NCBI RefSeq assembly: GCF_041260155.1
Contig: NW_027248277.1
Location: 9,257,175-9,321,174 of the forward strand
Reading direction: 5' to 3'
Source of the DNA: Ptychodera flava
Lineage: Eukaryota; Hemichordata; Enteropneusta; Ptychoderidae
Length of the DNA stretch: 64,000 bases
This document shows positions 59,609 through 64,000 of the stretch, piece after piece. The stretch's first letter is position 1. Every line of letters begins with the position of its first letter. Both the position numbers and the translations under genes were made by a program. Below the pieces are notes generated by a model. The model worked only from the letters and a program-made list of their open reading frames with translations, had not been told where the DNA came from and ran no database searches.

Positions 59609-60765
59609 GAGTGCTGCTAATTAGCATGATAATTTGCATATTAATTTACATAATTTAAGCTATGACCTAGTTTAGCTTAAAATATTACTGTCAATACCTT
59701 CAAAATGCAGCATGTGTTATGAGACATGTAACGTGCAACAGCCTTTGACATATCCATAGACTAAAGACCAGATCGATGGAATCTTGTTAATAAAGTAGTT
59801 GCCTTTCTGTCAGAAAAATCAGGTAAAAAGGGACCCACCACCAGACCCAATGCTGGTATACAGGCCAGCTTCGCGTAGTGACGGTATATGTGCCTGTGTA
59901 GGAGACGGTGTGGTTTGAACTGCTAATGCCTGCAGAACTGAAATCGCGGTAGGTTTAAATTCCGAATAACCATTCCTTGGGTCAGGAGATATGCTTTCCA
60001 TGTTAGAAAGTTGTGCAAAGCTCAGTAACCACGTTTGCCATATAAAGGAGTTCACCGGTACCACAGTTCAACTCTTACTCGGTACTAGCTCCATGATACA
60101 GGGGCCAGAATTGTATAAAAATGGTTTAGCTTTACTTTTTAGCCCTTTCCATTCTCTTTCCGACTGTTTGCAAATCGGTTGACGATTGGATACCGGTACA
60201 TGCCCGGGATACATGTGTTTTTCTACCCATGGACGTCCGTGGTCTACCGTACGTCCACTCTAAAACTTTGAATTCGGAAGGTTTATTCGCCTTTGATCAT
60301 AGGCAGTCAAGCGGAAGCCTGATTTCCTTTAATGTTTCAAAGACTTGTTTGTTAAGACTAGAATTATTTGAAACGGAGGGTCAGCAAGTCGAGAAAAATA
60401 CATTACTTATGTCTTTGTTCAGTGGTCGGAGTATACTTTGAAAATAAAATAATGCCGATTGTTTTGAAGTAATTTACAGTCCTCATTCATCTTGATAACA
60501 ATCCCTGAATAATCTTACCAGCATTGGGTCTGGTGGTAGATCCCTTTTTACCGGATTTTCTGCCAGAAAGGTAACTACTTTATTAACAAGATTCAATAGA
60601 ACTGGTCTTTTAGTCTGTGGATATGTCGAAGGCTGTTGCATGTTACATGTATCATAACACATCCTGCATTTTGAAGGTATTGACAGTAATCTTTTAACCT
60701 ACAGCATGTCATAGCTTAAACTATCTAAATTAATGTGCAAATTATTAAGCTATTAGCCGTCACTC
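59609..60765. mobile_element. Element with 250-bp inverted arms
   Basis: 59609-59858 is the diverged inverse of 60516-60765. The outer edge is GAGTG(C/A)(T/C)GGCTAAT-like, and the inner edge is CCAATGCTGGTA paired with TACCAGCATTGG. Between the arms lie 657 bases. A direct repeat of about 45 bases, TACAGGCC(A/G)GCTTCGCGTAG onward, immediately follows each arm (59859 and 60766). Long arms are foldback-like. No transposase was found. Short frames at 59819-60064, 59991-60182 and 60229-60441 have no known motif. Confidence 0.75.
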
Positions 60766-60810
60766 TACAGGCCGGCTTCGCGTAGCGACTGTATATGTGC
60801 CTGTGGTCTC

Positions 60811-63185
60811 CTACCTAGTCTGTGTAAGCTAAACTTCTAATGCTAAACAGATCAGCGGATCGGACCGCTATCGCTAGCAGCGACGGCAGCTATCTTGAAT
60901 ATTTGACATCTATGTCCGGGAGAGTACCTTAGTCCAGTAGAAAGGTAGATTTTATAGCGAAAGTAGACTAAGCAACGAAGCCTTATCATTATGTACAGGA
61001 TCGCTGATTGGCAAAGACAGGAAGAATATAATTATCCAATTCGTACAGCTCTTTTTATGACTAAGAGTTCTTGATTTTTCCAGAATTGCTATTTAAGTAC
61101 GACGGCTGTTCCTTTCAACACACATAGTTCATATGCTATTACCTGTTCAAAGTGATCGCCGCGTGATTGATTTCTGTGAAACTTTCTGTGAAACAAAAGT
61201 AGTTAATACTATTTGACAACTGAGGGCGCCCTGACGAGCCCGCGATACTCTCCCCACTCGGTTCTTTTCATCCAGTGAATGTTGCTCTGAGTCTGTGTAT
61301 GAACAACACATCATCCACAGTGTCTAATCAACTTGATAACAATGATAACAAACTTGTTTCTGCAAGAATGCAGCAGATGATTTCACGTGTGCGCAGTGCA
61401 CAGGCGCTCCTTAGCTGGGTAGTCTGCTAAATAGATCGATTTTCGGCTCGATCTATCGATCCCGTAGTAGATATGCCCGCCACTGCAACCTCCCGTAATC
61501 TTATCACCCCTGATGATAAGGCTACGGGACAGAACGTCGGAACGTAGCATAAACTACACTTTTACAAACTACCCACTCAACAGAAAGCCTGTGGAACCGC
61601 ATGTATTCATCATGGCAAACGTAGCAACATTGGGCGATATTTTTTTGAGAAAAAAACAAGCCGATACTCGAAAATCAACGATGAAATAAAAGTATTTTAT
61701 TTCTATTTCAGATTATTTAAAATTGACATACATACATACTTGTGTGGAAAATTACCACCTGAACATACTCAAAATAAATCGCTGTTTGTTTACATAAAGT
61801 ATTTTTCAAGATTTTAAAAGACTTCCCATCAGACAAAAATATTGCCACTACTACACTGTGGTCCTGGTTCATTGTATTCAAACTACATGCAGCAAAATTT
61901 ATACAATACATTATAATGTCTAGGGTTCAAAATACACTTCAAATTGTACTGACTGACAAATGAATCTACTAAAACAGTCAGTCTATGCCATGAACTTCAC
62001 AAGAAATAAACGACAACGTTACAAATCGTGATCTACGCTGGTGCCAAATTTCATTTTATTTGTTTACATCTTACCATGGAGGTAGTAGTAGTCTCTACTA
62101 CCTCCATGATCTTACACAGGTCGTCTGGGATGTAAGCGTCCTTATTAACTGCTCTAACTTTACAATGGTTCTCCACACTATTGTAATTTCATATATACGG
62201 GCAGCAACCATTTTCTTAGGAAGGATAAGGTGATTATTCTCTCCCTAAAGATCACGATTAAACTGTCTAGAAACTATTTAAAATACAAGTTAAAAACAAT
62301 ACACTGGTAGAGAAAGAAAGCACTGTGAATATTATGAAACTACCCTATAAAAATCTGTACAACTTGTACAAAGATGTGTCGTCCTTTGTTGACCTCCTTT
62401 GACGTAGTGAGCTCGACCCGTACAACGCCCTCAACGGCGCACTTGAACTTAGAATGGCGCTGATTGCTAAGGTTCAAGTAGTTAAATCGGAGTAATCTTC
62501 CTCCATCGGATGGAAATATCGACAGATTACAACAAAATTAACATCATCAGATATGCAGGTATTTTATCTCATCTTATTTTGCACACACAATTGATATTTC
62601 GCCCGATATTTATGGCGATGTGCTGGAAGGTGTATCTGTACTATTGACTGAAGACATCCCCGGGCCTCTGTTGAAGTTGACCAAATTTTGGCTAAAATTT
62701 TACAAAATTTGAAAGATTGTTCCATCGTCATACAAAAGAAGTGAGCAACTGTATCTCTACGATTGTCCGATCCATAAATTTAATTTCAAAGTGAAAAATA
62801 ACGCCAACATTTAAATATCAACAAACATTTTTGACCAATGTTGTCATTGGGGTATACCATGTACAGCGGCAGTCAAATACCTCCATGACAAAATTGGTCA
62901 AAATTGTTGATGATAAATCCACAAAACATCTCCGTTTTGGATTTCTAACATCCCTGAGATGAATCGACTGACAAAAATCACAATTTTTGTCAACAACCAT
63001 ATTTCTAAATTTGTAAAAATAACCTTGCAATCAACTTGTTGCCATGACATCCTTGTCAACAATGCAGTCAAGGCAATGCAATGCGTTCAAACTTCAACGC
63101 TCACAAATTATTCCTTTCAAAAATTCCTCCAAATTCTGACATTTTGATGTCATGTAGACATACACTTCATGTTGGTGTATTTTAT
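60811..63185. other. No gene seen; 3' flank of the NHL gene at the right
   Basis: A short hairpin (CATGGAGGTAGTAG / CTACTACCTCCATG) lies at 62075-62108. Sequence below 63186 would be the 3' untranslated region of the minus-strand NHL gene. Nothing else is recognised. Confidence 0.4.
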
Positions 63186-64000
63186 CTACTTGGAAAATAC
63201 TTTGATTTGGTCACTGCCAGCCTCTACAACACCAATTTTATCACCCATGACTGCAATGTACGCAGGGTAACTCACATTACCTTCCAACAGATAACAGATC
63301 CACTTTCCATCACATCGATATTTTACGATTGTATCAAAGTCACCAATATAAACATTATCATCTTCATCCACAGCAATGCATCCGTGGTGTCCCACAATGC
63401 CCCTGATAGCTGACTTTGTCCGAATTGATGTAAAAAATTCAGGTCACTGTCAAAACACTTGATGCAGCCATTGCCCCAATCATAAACCATGATGACATTG
63501 TTGCTGCTTACAACCACAGACACCGGCCAGTTGAATTGTCCTTGGCCTCTAATTTGACCATTGACTTCTTTGAGATAATATCCTCTTTGAGTGTACTTGA
63601 CCAGTCTATCACCTGTGTCCTCAGGTCTCATTCTGGTGTCCGGAGAGGTCAAATGCAAAGTGACCAAAACAAAGTCACCCATCAGTGCTATGTCCCAGAC
63701 TTTTTCGACTTTTTTAGGTATAGTAATTATTTGGATAATTTTACCATTTTCATCACAAACAACAATTTGTTTATTTGCATCATCAAGTATGAAATAGTGG
63801 TTTAAACGTGAGATGGCTACACTCAGTGGCCGGAATGGCTCTGCAAACTGACCATCAAAGCTTCCTAGGACTTTGTCACAGGTATAATCTTTGTTCAATA
63901 TCTGTACAATATTGTTATCACTGTCACACACCACAAGTTTATCACGGTGGAAGGCTAAACCTCTTGGTCCCTTGAACTTTTGTCCTTGGTCTTGATGTTG
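63186..64000 (-). CDS. TRIM-NHL protein, C-terminal beta-propeller (partial, frameshifted)
   Basis: The C-terminal NHL propeller of a TRIM2/3-like protein, which in that family binds RNA or protein partners while an N-terminal RING/B-box part (off the window) acts as ubiquitin ligase. The frame is open from the right edge. Blades are visible as GPRGLAFHRDKLVVCDSDNN, PLSVAISRLNHYFILDDANK, WPVSVVVSSNNVIMVYDWGN, HHGCIAVDEDDNVYIGDFDT and PAYIAVMGDKIGVVEAGSDQ, each with the usual strand and Asp-Asn turn. The protein ends IKVFSK with a stop at 63186-63188, a normal end for the family. A 1-base slip near 63395-63415 separates the last two blades from the rest. It is either an assembly error or a recent pseudogene. 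NHL-only relatives are possible. Confidence 0.75.

Noticed and set aside
61500..61550. Possible hammerhead ribozyme or Penelope tail (CTGATGA then GGGACAGAACG)
   Set aside because: The required GAAA box and paired stems are not present.
62075..62108. let-7-like hairpin (GGAGGTAGTAG)
   Set aside because: The stem is only 14 bp with a 6-base loop and the sequence lacks the let-7 seed context. Too short for a microRNA precursor.

Overview
This is AT-rich eukaryotic DNA with spliced genes, GT/AG intron boundaries, long AT/GT/GA microsatellites and a dense load of DNA-transposon and LINE debris. It looks like an invertebrate animal genome. The doublecortin-like-kinase and NHL-propeller genes and the repeat style fit a marine deuterostome such as a hemichordate, echinoderm or lancelet, but I cannot fix the species. 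No bacterial operon, CRISPR array, tRNA or rRNA gene was seen.

Layout. 1-19 kb is mostly repeats: a Harbinger-like element caught inside an older repeat (1.2-2.6 kb), a 1.8-kb subrepeat-rich family (4.56-6.4 kb), a LINE with a recognisable reverse transcriptase (10.64-12.0 kb), several MITEs and a 59-bp minisatellite (18.8-19.4 kb). 19.7-20.7 kb (minus) holds the last two exons of an unrecognised gene. 21.8-24.6 kb holds two minus-strand LINE remnants, 25.2 kb a 99-bp palindrome, and 28.6-29.2 kb a third minus-strand LINE tail. 29.6-31.1 kb (minus) holds two phase-compatible exons of an unrecognised gene with an LTR in the intron, followed by a 127-bp near-perfect inverted repeat. 31.9-33.0 kb (minus) and 34.5-37.0 kb (plus) carry two divergently oriented, spliced but broken genes that look transposon-associated. 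38.3-39.8 kb is a hAT-like element.

From 41.35 to 55.23 kb the plus strand carries the C-terminal half of a doublecortin-like (DCLK3-like) kinase domain. One coding exon is split by an 8.17-kb transposon nest (45,550-53,718) with matching CCCTTACGAAA ends and an AT duplication. The nest contains at least five further insertions, two of them one inside the other, and minus-strand exons that may belong to the host transposon. A 75-bp minisatellite fills much of the next intron. 55.2-63.1 kb shows no gene but has an element with 250-bp inverted arms. The right edge (63.19-64.0 kb, minus) is the C-terminal NHL beta-propeller of a TRIM2/3-like protein running off the window.

The genes do not form a pathway. 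The common theme is mobile elements colonising introns, one exon and each other, often with the empty site still visible in a second copy nearby. Single-base indels occur in several coding regions, so true decay and assembly error cannot be separated from this sequence alone.
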